Part shown: piece after piece, positions 38,848 through 46,921 of the stretch
Numbering within the stretch: the stretch's first letter is position 1
Layout of the letters: every line of letters starts with the position of its first letter
From: Cryobacterium sp. Y82
GTDB lineage: Bacteria; Actinomycetota; Actinomycetes; Actinomycetales; Microbacteriaceae
Length of the DNA stretch: 64,000 nt
Direction: 5' to 3'
Assembly (NCBI RefSeq): GCF_002929495.1
Contig: NZ_PJJJ01000031.1
Location: 141,111-205,110, forward strand
Notes under the pieces: model-generated
The model's database searches: none
What the model was told of the DNA's origin: nothing
The model's input: only the letters and a program-made list of their open reading frames with translations
Translations under genes and position numbers: made by a program

Positions 38848-39015
38848 ATGCGAATTACCTGCCCGTTTTGCAAGTCACAGGCCGACCTGAAACCGAACCC
38901 CGCGCAAGCCCTTCGGCTCTCGCTCCCCCTCTACGTTCTCAAATGCACGGGTTGCGAACGCACCAGCATTCGCGTCGAACCCGCGCGCCAGCCGCACGTC
39001 CTCGTCTCCGCATAG
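38848..39015 (+). CDS. Small zinc-ribbon protein (55 residues)
   Basis: The ATG at 38848 has AAGGGA about eleven bases upstream. The 55-residue product has two CxxC knuckles, CPFC at residues 5-8 and CTGC at 33-36, separated by a short basic/hydrophobic stretch; this spacing fits a zinc ribbon. The C-terminal residues are basic and hydrophobic. It may bind zinc and nucleic acid or act as a protein adaptor; no function is assigned. The CTGC-encoding end is partly duplicated downstream (39110-39137). Confidence 0.6.
   Translation: MRITCPFCKSQADLKPNPAQALRLSLPLYVLKCTGCERTSIRVEPARQPHVLVSA
38948..38975 (+). repeat. 28-base direct repeat, copy A
   Basis: CGGGTTGCGAACGCACCAGC and the eight following bases at 38948-38975 recur without a mismatch at 39110-39137, 162 bases on. 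The first copy encodes the second cysteine knuckle and GCERTSIRV of the zinc-ribbon peptide; similarity continues for a few more bases with one mismatch. Confidence 0.9.
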
Positions 39016-39109
39016 CTGCCTGAGGGCTGTGTATTCTCCCCGACGCGTGCCGCTGCCCCGTTAGCTCGGCCGGTCAGCAGCGCACGCAGGGCGAGTCGCG
39101 CATGATGCG

Positions 39110-39137
39110 CGGGTTGCGAACGCACCAGCATTCGCGT
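39110..39137 (+). repeat. 28-base direct repeat, copy B
   Basis: This is the second copy of the repeat at 38948-38975, lying in the gap before the maltokinase gene. The surrounding bases do not keep an open frame equivalent to the zinc-ribbon gene, so this looks like a partial duplication of its 3' end. Confidence 0.9.
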
Positions 39138-39239
39138 TGAACCGCGCGCCACGCTCGTCGGCATGAGCCGCGCGAATCACCAGCGAAGGCACGCCCGAAC
39201 ACACCGACTTAATCCGGGCGGGAAGGATACGCTGACGGC

Positions 39240-40793
39240 ATGATCGATGGAGACAGCGCCCCGAATGCAGATCCCACCGCTAATCCCGACCTCGCCCCGG
39301 CCTATAGGGGCACCCCGATGCCCGATTATGTCAACGCGTGGGTATCGACACAGCGGTGGTTCGGCAACAAAGGGCAGGTTCCGGCTCTTCGCAGCATTGG
39401 CCATTTCTCCCTAGACTCGTTCGACCCGGACGTGACCATTCGCATCGACCTCATGTTGGATACCGCGAGCCTGAGGCTCACCCTCTACCAGCTGCCGACC
39501 ACGGAACGGGTATTTGAACTTGCTGGCTCACCCAATGCCCTGATCACCGTACGCAGACCCGGTTCCGACCGAGCACGCTTTATTTATGACGCCGCCTATG
39601 ATCCGATCTTCGCCGCTGCAGTGCTCAACTTCATGGAACTGCAGAGCGTGACGGGTTCGACTCACCCTCCGGCGACCGATCGAACCGGCGTCAGTGCGCA
39701 CGGTGAGGACTTGAGGCCGGATATCGCCTCCCCTCGGGGGACTACGGTGGTCTCCAGTCGCGTCCTCAGCGGTGAGCAATCCAACACCTCGATTATCGTG
39801 CAGCGCACGGACGCAACCGGTGCGCCGACAATCCCGATCATCTGCAAGGTTTTTCGCATCATTCATGCCGGTGAGAATCCTGACGTAGTGGTGCAGGCAG
39901 CGCTGTCCAACGCTGGATCAGTGCGAATCCCGCTCCCGTTCGGTGACGTTCTTGGCCAGTGGGATGATCCCGCCGAACCTGACGGTCGGGCTGTCGGCCA
40001 TCTCGTATTTGCTCAGGAATTTCTGCCCGATGCCCCAGATGCGTGGCGTACAGCCCTGGTCGCTGCAGCTTCCGGCAGCGACTTCACCGGTCCGGCTTTT
40101 CGACTGGGACAGGCCACCGCCGACGTACACGCAGACCTCGCCCGTACTCTGCCGACACTAGATGTGACCCCCGCGGTCATCGCCGGCGAAATGGCCACGA
40201 TGCGGCAGCGTTGCCACCAAGCCCTGCACGAAATACCGATGCTGACCAAGCACGGCGATGCCATCGAGGCGGTCTTCGCTCGCGCGGAGGCAGCGACCTG
40301 GCCGCGATTGCAACGCATTCACGGTGATTTCCACCTCGGCCAGGTGCTCGACGTGCGGGATCGTGGCTGGGTATTGCTGGACTTTGAGGGGGAACCCCTG
40401 CGCACCCTCCGGGAACGCACTCGGCCCGATATCGCGCTGCGCGATGTCGCCGGAATGCTGCGATCATTCTCCTACGTTGCGGGTGCTATGACGGCAGCGA
40501 TGCCCGACTCGACCGGGATGGAGGCGCCGGGCGAACCAGTCGCCGACGAAACGACGAATGCCGGACCCACTATTTTCGAGTGGGCCTTGGCATGCCGCAA
40601 TGCCTTCCTGAACGGTTATGCGGAACGCTCCGGCATTAAACTCGCCGATCAAAAAGCCTTGCTCGATGCCTTCGAACTCGACAAGGCGCTCTATGAAGCC
40701 GTCTACGAGATTCGTAACCGCCCGACCTGGCTGCCGATCCCTCTCGCCGCCATCGAGCGGCTGGTCGGCGTGTCACACAAATCGCCGTTGTAG
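39240..40793 (+). CDS. Maltokinase-like phosphotransferase
   Basis: The 517-residue protein has the maltokinase N-terminal cap motif YVNAWVSTQRWFGNKGQVP (about residues 29-47) and the kinase-like fold: IICKVFRII as the ATP-site lysine region, HGDFHLGQVL (His361 and Asp363, the catalytic loop) and LLDFEGEPLRTLRERTRPDIALRDVAGMLRSF with the metal-binding aspartate. Maltokinase makes maltose-1-phosphate for the GlgE alpha-glucan pathway. A GGAAGGA precedes the ATG. Unlike the usual arrangement, no treS, glgE or glgB gene is next to it in this window. The fold is shared with aminoglycoside phosphotransferases, but the cap motif favours maltokinase. Confidence 0.85.
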   Translation: MIDGDSAPNADPTANPDLAPAYRGTPMPDYVNAWVSTQRWFGNKGQVPALRSIGHFSLDSFDPDVTIRIDLMLDTASLRLTLYQLPTTERVFELAGSPNALITVRRPGSDRARFIYDAAYDPIFAAAVLNFMELQSVTGSTHPPATDRTGVSAHGEDLRPDIASPRGTTVVSSRVLSGEQSNTSIIVQRTDATGAPTIPIICKVFRIIHAGENPDVVVQAALSNAGSVRIPLPFGDVLGQWDDPAEPDGRAVGHLVFAQEFLPDAPDAWRTALVAAASGSDFTGPAFRLGQATADVHADLARTLPTLDVTPAVIAGEMATMRQRCHQALHEIPMLTKHGDAIEAVFARAEAATWPRLQRIHGDFHLGQVLDVRDRGWVLLDFEGEPLRTLRERTRPDIALRDVAGMLRSFSYVAGAMTAAMPDSTGMEAPGEPVADETTNAGPTIFEWALACRNAFLNGYAERSGIKLADQKALLDAFELDKALYEAVYEIRNRPTWLPIPLAAIERLVGVSHKSPL

Positions 40794-40846
40794 AAAATGC
40801 CGCGGCGGTGAACAGCGTTGTTACTTCGCGCGCTACTGAATTCGGT

Positions 40847-41044
40847 CTAACCCTGAGCGAGCCCGACGAACATCGAGTCGTGCAGTACCGACACGTGCTG
40901 CCTGAATATGGCCACAGCGGCCACCGGGTCGTGCTCGCGCAGGGCTACCACCAGGCGGGCATGCTCACGGTTCACGCCGTGCAGATAGCCCACCGGGTAG
41001 GGCAGAAAATACCGATATAGCGCGTGCAGCGCGGTGGTGTACTG
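40847..41044 (-). pseudogene. C-terminal fragment of a GntR-family (FCD) regulator
   Basis: About 64 codons read YTTALHALYRYFLPYPVGYL, then EHARLVVALREHDPVAAVAIFRQHV to a stop at 40847, which is the end of the ligand-binding FCD domain of GntR regulators (the EH..LV.AL...D...A pattern). The winged-helix domain and the first half of FCD are missing; the sequence ends where a nitrilase fragment on the other strand begins. Confidence 0.7.
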
Positions 41045-41049
41045 CGGCG

Positions 41050-41190
41050 GGGCGGTTTGGCGAGTTGCTGCGCATCGGCCTGATGACCTGTTACGACCTG
41101 CGTTTCCCCGAGCTCGGCCGCGAACTGGCCGATGCCGGCGCCGAACTCGTTCTGGTCTGTTCCTCTTGGGTGCCGGGGCCAGGCACGCCA
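41050..41190 (+). pseudogene. Internal fragment of a carbon-nitrogen hydrolase (nitrilase family)
   Basis: The run GELLRIGLMTCYDLRFPELG, continuing as RELADAGAELVLVCSSWVPGPG, is the catalytic-cysteine region (Cys in TCYDLRFPE) of the nitrilase superfamily, close to deaminated-glutathione amidases. Both ends are missing; after PGPG the family sequence stops and a short non-homologous tail runs to a TAG. It abuts the GntR remnant on the opposite strand. Confidence 0.72.
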
Positions 41191-41280
41191 GCGCAATCCA
41201 GCGCAATCCAGCGCTCGATCATCGTCGCCACATAGTTCAACCGCGTGCGTAAAGTTTCGCACCTGGGTCCCGGAGGCCAT

Positions 41281-41340
41281 GCGCGGGAGTTGCGCCAGTG
41301 CGTGGGACTTCCACCTCCCGCGCAGCGGCGCAACTCCTGC
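41281..41340. repeat. Palindromic intergenic repeat, copy 3
   Basis: GCGCGGGAGTTGCGCC (41281-41296) is identical to the core of copy 1 and pairs with GGCGCAACTCCTGC (41327-41340), with one mismatch. Between them is CACCTCCCGCGCAGC, also shared with the other copies. It lies just behind the ku stop (41367) on the minus strand and next to gene fragments. Confidence 0.85.
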
Positions 41341-41366
41341 GGATCGTAATGCTCGGGGGTGCCGGC

Positions 41367-42200
41367 TCAGGAGGCCGAACGGGACTGCTTCGGTTTCGAC
41401 TTGGGTTTGGCTCGGTCACGGCTGGCCTCGACGCTGCGCCGTAGTGCTTCCATCAGGTCGAGCACTTCGCCGCCCTCGCCTTCCTCCGGTATTTCACCGA
41501 AGGTCGCCTCGGTCGACACCGCATCGCCGCTCTTCAACTTGGCCTCGATCAGCGCCCGTAGCTCATCCTGATAATCGTCGTTGAAGGCATCCGGTGCGAA
41601 ATCGGCCGCGAAAGACTCGACCAGCGCCGCTGACATGTCGAGCTCTTTCGCGCTGATGTTCACCCGGTCGTCGAGGGACGCAAATTTAGCCTCGCGCACC
41701 TCGTCATCCCACAGCAGCGATTGCAGCATCAGCACCTCGCCGTGCACGCGCAGCGCGCCGAGACGGGTCTTCTGCCGCAGCGCGAAGTGCACGATCGCGG
41801 TGCGGTCGGTGGCTTCGAGCGTGCGCCGAAGCAACACGTAGGCCTTCGATGACTTACCGTCGGGTTCAAGAAAATAGCTCCTGTCGAGCATGATCGGGTC
41901 GATCTGGTCGCTCGGAACGAATTCGACCACGTCGATCTCCTTGCTGTGCTCGGCCGGCAGCGATGCGAAATCGTCGGCGGTGAGCACCACGGTCTGCTCG
42001 CCGTCGTCAAAAGCCTTGTTGATGTGGTCGAAGGGCACGACTTTGGCGCAGATCTCACACCGCCGTTGATAGCGGATGCGCCCCCCGTCGGCATCGTGTA
42101 CCTGGTGCAGTGCGACGTCGTGGTCTTCGGTGGCGCTGTACACCTTGACGGGCACGTTGACGAGCCCGAAGGTGATCGCACCGGTCCAGATGCTTCTCAT
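41367..42200 (-). CDS. ku: Ku protein (non-homologous end joining)
   Basis: From ATG 42200 (MRSIWTGAITFGLVNVPVKVYSA) the protein has 277 residues, typical of bacterial Ku. The start motif is diagnostic, followed by LHQVHDADGGRIRYQRRCE, EIDVVEFV, PIMLDRSYFLEPD and AYVLLRRTLEATDRTAIVHFALR. The C-terminal tail is Lys/Arg/Ser-rich (KPKSKPKQSRSAS), as in the DNA-binding extensions of actinobacterial Ku. Ku encircles DNA ends and recruits LigD. It is divergent from ligD, 71 bases apart, so the two probably share a regulatory region. Confidence 0.95.
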   Translation of the reverse strand: MRSIWTGAITFGLVNVPVKVYSATEDHDVALHQVHDADGGRIRYQRRCEICAKVVPFDHINKAFDDGEQTVVLTADDFASLPAEHSKEIDVVEFVPSDQIDPIMLDRSYFLEPDGKSSKAYVLLRRTLEATDRTAIVHFALRQKTRLGALRVHGEVLMLQSLLWDDEVREAKFASLDDRVNISAKELDMSAALVESFAADFAPDAFNDDYQDELRALIEAKLKSGDAVSTEATFGEIPEEGEGGEVLDLMEALRRSVEASRDRAKPKSKPKQSRSAS

Positions 42201-42271
42201 ACGACCAGTACACACCCGAACGAGACATTCGTCGCCTAGTAGACGCGGAGTTTCCGCGGCACAGTTGACGC

Positions 42272-44764
42272 ATGAACGCCAGCAGCCAGGTGGTCTCCGT
42301 CGAGGGGTACCGCATTACGCTCACCCATCTCGACAAGGTCCTGTACCCGGAGACCGGAACCACCAAGGCCGATGTCCTGGCCTATTACGCAGCGATCGCC
42401 GACGTGCTCGTCGGCCACGCCGCGAACCGCCCGGCCACCCGCAAACGCTGGGTGCACGGCGTCGGGACGAGTGAGAACCCGGGCGCAATGTTCTTTCAGA
42501 AGAATCTGGAGCCTTCAACGCCGAGCTGGGTGAAACGGCGCGAGATCCAGCACAAAGACCATGTGAACGTCTATCCACTCGTGAACGACCTCGCTACTCT
42601 CACCTGGCTCGGGCAGATGAGCGCCCTGGAAATTCACGTGCCGCAGTGGCAGTTCGGTCGTACCGGCACCCCGCGCAATCCCGACCGGCTCGTGCTCGAT
42701 CTCGACCCGGGGCCGGGTGTTGGACTGCTCGAGTGCGCTGAGGTGGCGCGGTTAGCCCGCGCGATTTTGCACGACATGGGGCTGGAACCGATGCCGGTGA
42801 CCAGCGGGAGCAAGGGCATCCACCTGTATGCCGCGCTCGACCTGTCCTACAGCTCCGATCAGGTCTCGGCCGTGGCGCACGAACTGGCACGCGCCCTCGA
42901 GACCGACCACCGTGACCTCGTGGTCAGCGATATGAAAAAGAGCCTACGACCCGGCAAAGTATTGGTGGACTGGAGCCAGAACAACGCAGCCAAGACCACC
43001 ATCACGCCGTACTCACTGCGGGGGCGCAGCCATCCCATGGTCGCAACCCCGCGTACCTGGAAGGAGCTCGCCTCGGCCGACCTCGAGCAGCTCGACTACA
43101 AGCAGGTACTCGCACGACTGAAGCGACGGGAAGATCCGCTCGCGCTACTCACAGCCGGGTCCTTCGATCACTCTGTGGGTGACGCCAGTGCGGCGAGCGC
43201 AGGCTCGGCCCCGGCGCTCGTCACGCCGGACCGGCTGACGGCGTACCGCGGCAAGCGTGATGCCGCAAAGACACCCGAACCGGTTCCGGCGGTGTCAGCC
43301 GCGGCATCCGCTGGCACGTCGTTCGTCATTCAGGAACACCACGCCCGCAGCCTGCACTGGGACTTTCGGCTTGAACACGACGGGGTGCTCGTATCGTGGG
43401 CCCTGCCTCGCGGCGTGCCGGTAACACCCGCGCAGAACCGGCTCGCGGTACACGTCGAGGATCATCCGCTTGAGTACGGCAGTTTCGAGGGAAATATTCC
43501 GGTCGGAGAATACGGTGCGGGCGACGTGTCGATCTGGGACCGCGGTGAGTACGAACTTGAAAAGTGGCGCGATGACGAGGTAATCGTGATCCTGCACGGA
43601 GAACCAGAGGCCGGGCTCGGCGGGACCGCCCGGTTTGCCCTCATTCGCACGAGCGACAGCCACAGCAGCAAGACAACGAACAACTGGCTGATTCACCGCA
43701 TGAAAACGAACACTGGGGCCTCAGGCGGCTCGCGCACGAATGCCCGCCCGCACACCAACCCCGCTGCGACCATCATGCCCGCAGCGCCGAAGAACGCCTA
43801 CTCCCCCATGCTCGCCGCCGCTGGCTCCGAAGCCGACCTCGGCGACGAAGGGTGGGCCTTCGAAATGAAGTGGGATGGGATGCGAGCCCTCGCCTATGTG
43901 GCGCTGCGCGAGCAGACTGTTCGCCTGATCACCCGCAACGGGCACGATGTGACCGCTTCGTATCCAGATCTCGTGGCCGACCTGCTCGCCACGGTTTCAG
44001 CACGATCAGGAACGGATTCCGTGGTGCTCGACGGCGAGATCGTGGCCGTCGATAAACGCGGACGGCCCGATTTCGGCCTCCTGCAGACGCGGATGAAACT
44101 TACCGAGGCTCGGGAAATCGTCTCGGCAGCCAAGAAAGCGCCCGTGCAATTCATGTTGTTTGATCTGCTCGAAGTCAACGGGCACCCACTCACCGCGCTG
44201 CCCTACAGCACGAGACGCGACCGGCTTGAGTTAACGGTCACGGCGACCGGCTCGACCCAGGTGCCGCCACGGTTTGACGGTGACTTTTCCGAGGCGTTCC
44301 ACACCAGCCGCCAACTCGGACTCGAGGGGCTCATGGCCAAACGGCTCGACGGGCGCTACACGATGGGTCACCGGTCTCACGACTGGGTGAAGATCAAACA
44401 TTTTCGCCACCAGGAAGTGGTGGTGGGCGGCTGGCGACCCGGCCGCGGCAACCGGTCCGGCGCGATCGGCTCGCTGCTGCTGGGAGTACCGACCGACGGG
44501 GGCCTGCGCTACGTGGGCCGGGTCGGTACGGGGTTCGGGGAACGCGACCTGACCAACATCCGTTCCCGACTGACCGGGCTCGTTCGAAAGACCACACCGT
44601 TCAGCGATATTCCGCCAACGGATGCCCAAGGCGCGGTTTGGGTGCGCCCCACTCTTGTCGCCGAGGTGGAGTTCTCCGAGTGGACGGCGACCGGTCGGCT
44701 GCGCCAGCCGTCCTGGCGAGGGTGGCGCCCCGACAAAATACCCGGCGACATCACGATCGAATAG
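42272..44764 (+). CDS. ligD: Multidomain ATP-dependent DNA ligase LigD (polymerase-phosphoesterase-ligase)
   Basis: The 830-residue protein has three domains in the mycobacterial order. Residues about 10-290 are the primase-polymerase domain (LTHLDKVLYPETG, LVLDLDPGPG with the catalytic DxD, VTSGSKGIHLYAAL). From about 350 is the 3'-phosphoesterase domain (FVIQEHHARSLHWDFRLEHDG, WALPRGVP, GNIPVGEYGAG). From about 509 is the ligase domain, with the nucleotidyl lysine Lys533 in EMKWDGMR, VLDGEIVAVD, EGLMAKRLDGRY and HDWVKIKH. It processes, fills and seals broken ends bound by Ku. No strong ribosome site is visible before the ATG. Confidence 0.96.
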   Translation: MNASSQVVSVEGYRITLTHLDKVLYPETGTTKADVLAYYAAIADVLVGHAANRPATRKRWVHGVGTSENPGAMFFQKNLEPSTPSWVKRREIQHKDHVNVYPLVNDLATLTWLGQMSALEIHVPQWQFGRTGTPRNPDRLVLDLDPGPGVGLLECAEVARLARAILHDMGLEPMPVTSGSKGIHLYAALDLSYSSDQVSAVAHELARALETDHRDLVVSDMKKSLRPGKVLVDWSQNNAAKTTITPYSLRGRSHPMVATPRTWKELASADLEQLDYKQVLARLKRREDPLALLTAGSFDHSVGDASAASAGSAPALVTPDRLTAYRGKRDAAKTPEPVPAVSAAASAGTSFVIQEHHARSLHWDFRLEHDGVLVSWALPRGVPVTPAQNRLAVHVEDHPLEYGSFEGNIPVGEYGAGDVSIWDRGEYELEKWRDDEVIVILHGEPEAGLGGTARFALIRTSDSHSSKTTNNWLIHRMKTNTGASGGSRTNARPHTNPAATIMPAAPKNAYSPMLAAAGSEADLGDEGWAFEMKWDGMRALAYVALREQTVRLITRNGHDVTASYPDLVADLLATVSARSGTDSVVLDGEIVAVDKRGRPDFGLLQTRMKLTEAREIVSAAKKAPVQFMLFDLLEVNGHPLTALPYSTRRDRLELTVTATGSTQVPPRFDGDFSEAFHTSRQLGLEGLMAKRLDGRYTMGHRSHDWVKIKHFRHQEVVVGGWRPGRGNRSGAIGSLLLGVPTDGGLRYVGRVGTGFGERDLTNIRSRLTGLVRKTTPFSDIPPTDAQGAVWVRPTLVAEVEFSEWTATGRLRQPSWRGWRPDKIPGDITIE

Positions 44765-44765
44765 T

Positions 44766-44888
44766 GCGGGCTGGCTGACTGACACAATTGGCGCCCTGCT
44801 CCTCGGCGTGGGCATTGCCGCTGTAGTCTGGGCGCCGCTGGCTGCAAAACTTGACGGCGAACGCCGGCTTGGGCGGGGTCAGGAGTAG
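44766..44888 (+). pseudogene. Probable C-terminal fragment of a PAP2-like membrane protein
   Basis: Directly after the ligD stop, another frame reads GWLTDTIGALLLGVGIAAVV, then WAPLAAKLDGE to a TAG at 44886. It resembles the last helix of PAP2-superfamily phosphatases (HW-T-D-x-x-GG-x-LLG). No start codon or upstream part exists. Confidence 0.4.
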
Positions 44889-44999
44889 CCACGAACCATC
44901 GTCTTGTCGGCACGTCATTACTATCGACAGGACGCGAAATGAGCGATACACGGCCCACAACGGTGTGGCGCATTCGCATCGAGGAACTCATCATCGGCC

Positions 45000-45171
45000 C
45001 ACGGCCACTATCGTCGGATTCACCATCGCCCTGGCCTGCATCGGGCTCGCCGCGATCAGCCGCCTCTATCTCGGCTATCACTGGGCGACGGATGCGCTCG
45101 CCTCCCTGTCGATCTCGCTCATGGTGCTTGGCGCTGTGATCGCTTGGGATACCCGCCATGCAGCGCGCGGA
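45000..45171 (+). pseudogene. C-terminal fragment of a PAP2-superfamily phosphatase
   Basis: The sequence TIVGFTIALACIGLAAISRL, continuing YLGYHWATDALASLSISLMVL, contains the third PAP2 phosphatase motif (SRLYLGYHWATD) and the following helix. The first two motifs, including PSGH, are absent. The frame runs on into the 3' end of the convergent DUF1206 gene without similarity. Possibly part of the same lost gene family as the piece just upstream. Confidence 0.65.
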
Positions 45172-45975
45172 CTACAGCCGCGCTCGCCGGGCCCGAACAA
45201 AACAGTAGACGCCGTAGGCGATTAGGCCGAGGGCGATCAGTATCAGCGCAATCGTTCCGTACGGGAGGGCGGCGAGCGCCTTAATGGCTCCATCGAGCCC
45301 CGTGGACTTGCTGGCATCACGAGTGAGCGCGGCGACGCCGACGAGAATCGCCACCACCCCGAGAGCAACGCCCTTGGCGATGTACCCGACGACCCCGAGC
45401 ATGACGACCGCGCGCCCGGCCGTTCCGCCAGGCACGGAGAGGTCCGAGCGAAACTTCTGCGCCGCACCCTTATAGATGAAGTAGCCTGCGACGCCGAGCA
45501 CGGCCACTCCCGCAAGAAACAGCAAAATCGCGCCTCCGGGCGATGAAAGCAGCGACGAGCTGGCACTCTGGGTACTTCCCGCCGAACTGGACGAGCCGCC
45601 TTGGGCGAAGGTCAGCGCGGTAGCGCCGATAGCAAAGTAAACGATGGCTTTGGCAATGTTTGCCAGACGACGCCCCCACTTACGTTTGGGATCGTCGTGC
45701 ACAATAAACGCCGAGACGACCAGCCACAGCCCCAGGGCGAACATGCCGACAACGACAGTCCACAGCAGAAATACACCACCGGGGTTTGAAGCCAGCTGGG
45801 AGAGAGCCCCGGTCTGATCGGCAGAGCCACTGCCGGCTCCCACCGCCACGGTGATCGCGAGAAATCCGATCAGGATGTGCAGTAGCCCGTTGACGGCGAA
45901 ACCCAGCCGCGCGAGCAGTTGCAGTGCCGCACTGTTGCTCGCGTCACGAGCGATGTGTGTTGCCGATGCATTCAT
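45172..45975 (-). CDS. DUF1206-family membrane protein
   Basis: From ATG 45975 (MNASATHIARDASNSA) the product is 267 residues. It shows three similar units of two helices each, every unit beginning with a Leu-Ala-Arg/Gly-x-x-Gly-x-x-x-x-Gly pattern (LLARLGFAVNGLLHILIGFLA; WGRRLANIAKAIVYFAIGATA; MLGVVGYIAKGVALGVVAIL), which is the DUF1206 repeat. Six membrane segments are predicted. Function is unknown; the family is found mainly in actinobacteria. Confidence 0.85.
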   Translation of the reverse strand: MNASATHIARDASNSAALQLLARLGFAVNGLLHILIGFLAITVAVGAGSGSADQTGALSQLASNPGGVFLLWTVVVGMFALGLWLVVSAFIVHDDPKRKWGRRLANIAKAIVYFAIGATALTFAQGGSSSSAGSTQSASSSLLSSPGGAILLFLAGVAVLGVAGYFIYKGAAQKFRSDLSVPGGTAGRAVVMLGVVGYIAKGVALGVVAILVGVAALTRDASKSTGLDGAIKALAALPYGTIALILIALGLIAYGVYCFVRARRARL

Positions 45976-46023
45976 CACGGCCTCAGCATAGGCGCGCACA
46001 CACCGTGGCGCCCAGAAACTTCT

Positions 46024-46440
46024 TTAGGCGGACGCTCCCGCGATATTGACCATCCAGGAGGTACCGAACTTGTCGGTCAGCATACCGAAGCTGTCGCCCC
46101 AGGGCGCCTTGCTCAGCGGCATGATTGCTGTGCCACCGTCGAGGAGTTTATCCCAGTACCCGGTCAATTCGGCTTCGTCATCGCCGCTGAGGGAGACGGT
46201 GATGCTGCTGCTCGTGGGAAGCTCCATGCCGTTAGGGGTATCCGACGCCATCAGCGAGAACCCATTCGTGGTCGTCAATTCCGAGTGCATGATCTTGTCC
46301 TGCTCTGACGGATCTTCGCTCGCGTTGAACTCTCCATACGTGGTTCGCGTGATTTCGCCCCCAAAAACGCCCTGGTAGAAGTCCATTGCCTCGCGGGCGT
46401 TGTCGCGAAAGCCGAGATACGGGTTGAGACGACTGCTCAT
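46024..46440 (-). CDS. PhnB/VOC-superfamily protein
   Basis: The 138-residue protein matches the PhnB/YjdN group of the vicinal oxygen chelate fold: NPYLGFRDNAREAMDFYQGVFGGEI at the N-terminus, HSELTTTNGFSLMASDT in the middle, and APWGDSFGMLTDKFGTSWMVNI at the end. These proteins resemble glyoxalase and 3-demethylubiquinone methyltransferase-like folds, but many have no known activity. A GGAG lies just before the ATG. Confidence 0.87.
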   Translation of the reverse strand: MSSRLNPYLGFRDNAREAMDFYQGVFGGEITRTTYGEFNASEDPSEQDKIMHSELTTTNGFSLMASDTPNGMELPTSSSITVSLSGDDEAELTGYWDKLLDGGTAIMPLSKAPWGDSFGMLTDKFGTSWMVNIAGASA

Positions 46441-46564
46441 GGTTGGTTCTCCTTATCGTTTGTTGGGAATGCTGTTGTGATTATTGCCCGGATCAGTCGT
46501 TAGCACGAGTGACTGGCCTTCTGTGCTGCGGGCCGGATGCGGGGCTGCGAGTACAGTAACGGGC

Positions 46565-46879
46565 ATGAAGCTGATCGCCATCGACCCGCCCACCCGGAGC
46601 TTTTCGCGCTGGCTGACCGACGAAGAAATAGGGCGGGTTCTCGCCCACAAGCGCGGCTGGCGTCAGGCACCCGATGGCAGCGTGTTGGCCGGCAAGATTC
46701 GCAAGACGCTCATCAGCGCTTCGCTCGCGCAACTCGGTGCCGCCGCCGTCGCGCGTGGCTGGGCCAGTCGGCCACGCCTCGAGCCGAGCGACGGCAGCGG
46801 CCCGACCCACATGATGTGGGGCATCATCGATGCGCGCACCGACGCGGAGATCACGACGCAGTTGGCCGAAGAGGTCTAA
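46565..46879 (+). CDS. Hypothetical protein (104 residues)
   Basis: I do not recognise a family. From ATG 46565 (MKLIAIDPPTRSFSRWLTDEEIG) the product has 104 residues, no signal peptide and no membrane segment. Codon use is as in the neighbouring genes and the reading direction matches the following reductase gene, 42 bases on. An in-frame ATG 27 codons upstream is possible but the extra residues look unlike the rest. There are no obvious catalytic motifs. Confidence 0.6.
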   Translation: MKLIAIDPPTRSFSRWLTDEEIGRVLAHKRGWRQAPDGSVLAGKIRKTLISASLAQLGAAAVARGWASRPRLEPSDGSGPTHMMWGIIDARTDAEITTQLAEEV

Positions 46880-46921
46880 ACCGGCCCAGCCGATTCGGCG
46901 CCAGTCGCGTAGCGTGGGTAC

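Noticed and set aside
39055..39110. Stretch resembling a tRNA D-arm (GTTAGCTCGGCCGGTCAGCAG)
   Set aside because: No anticodon stem, no T-arm with GGTTCGA and no acceptor stem pairing follow; not a tRNA gene.
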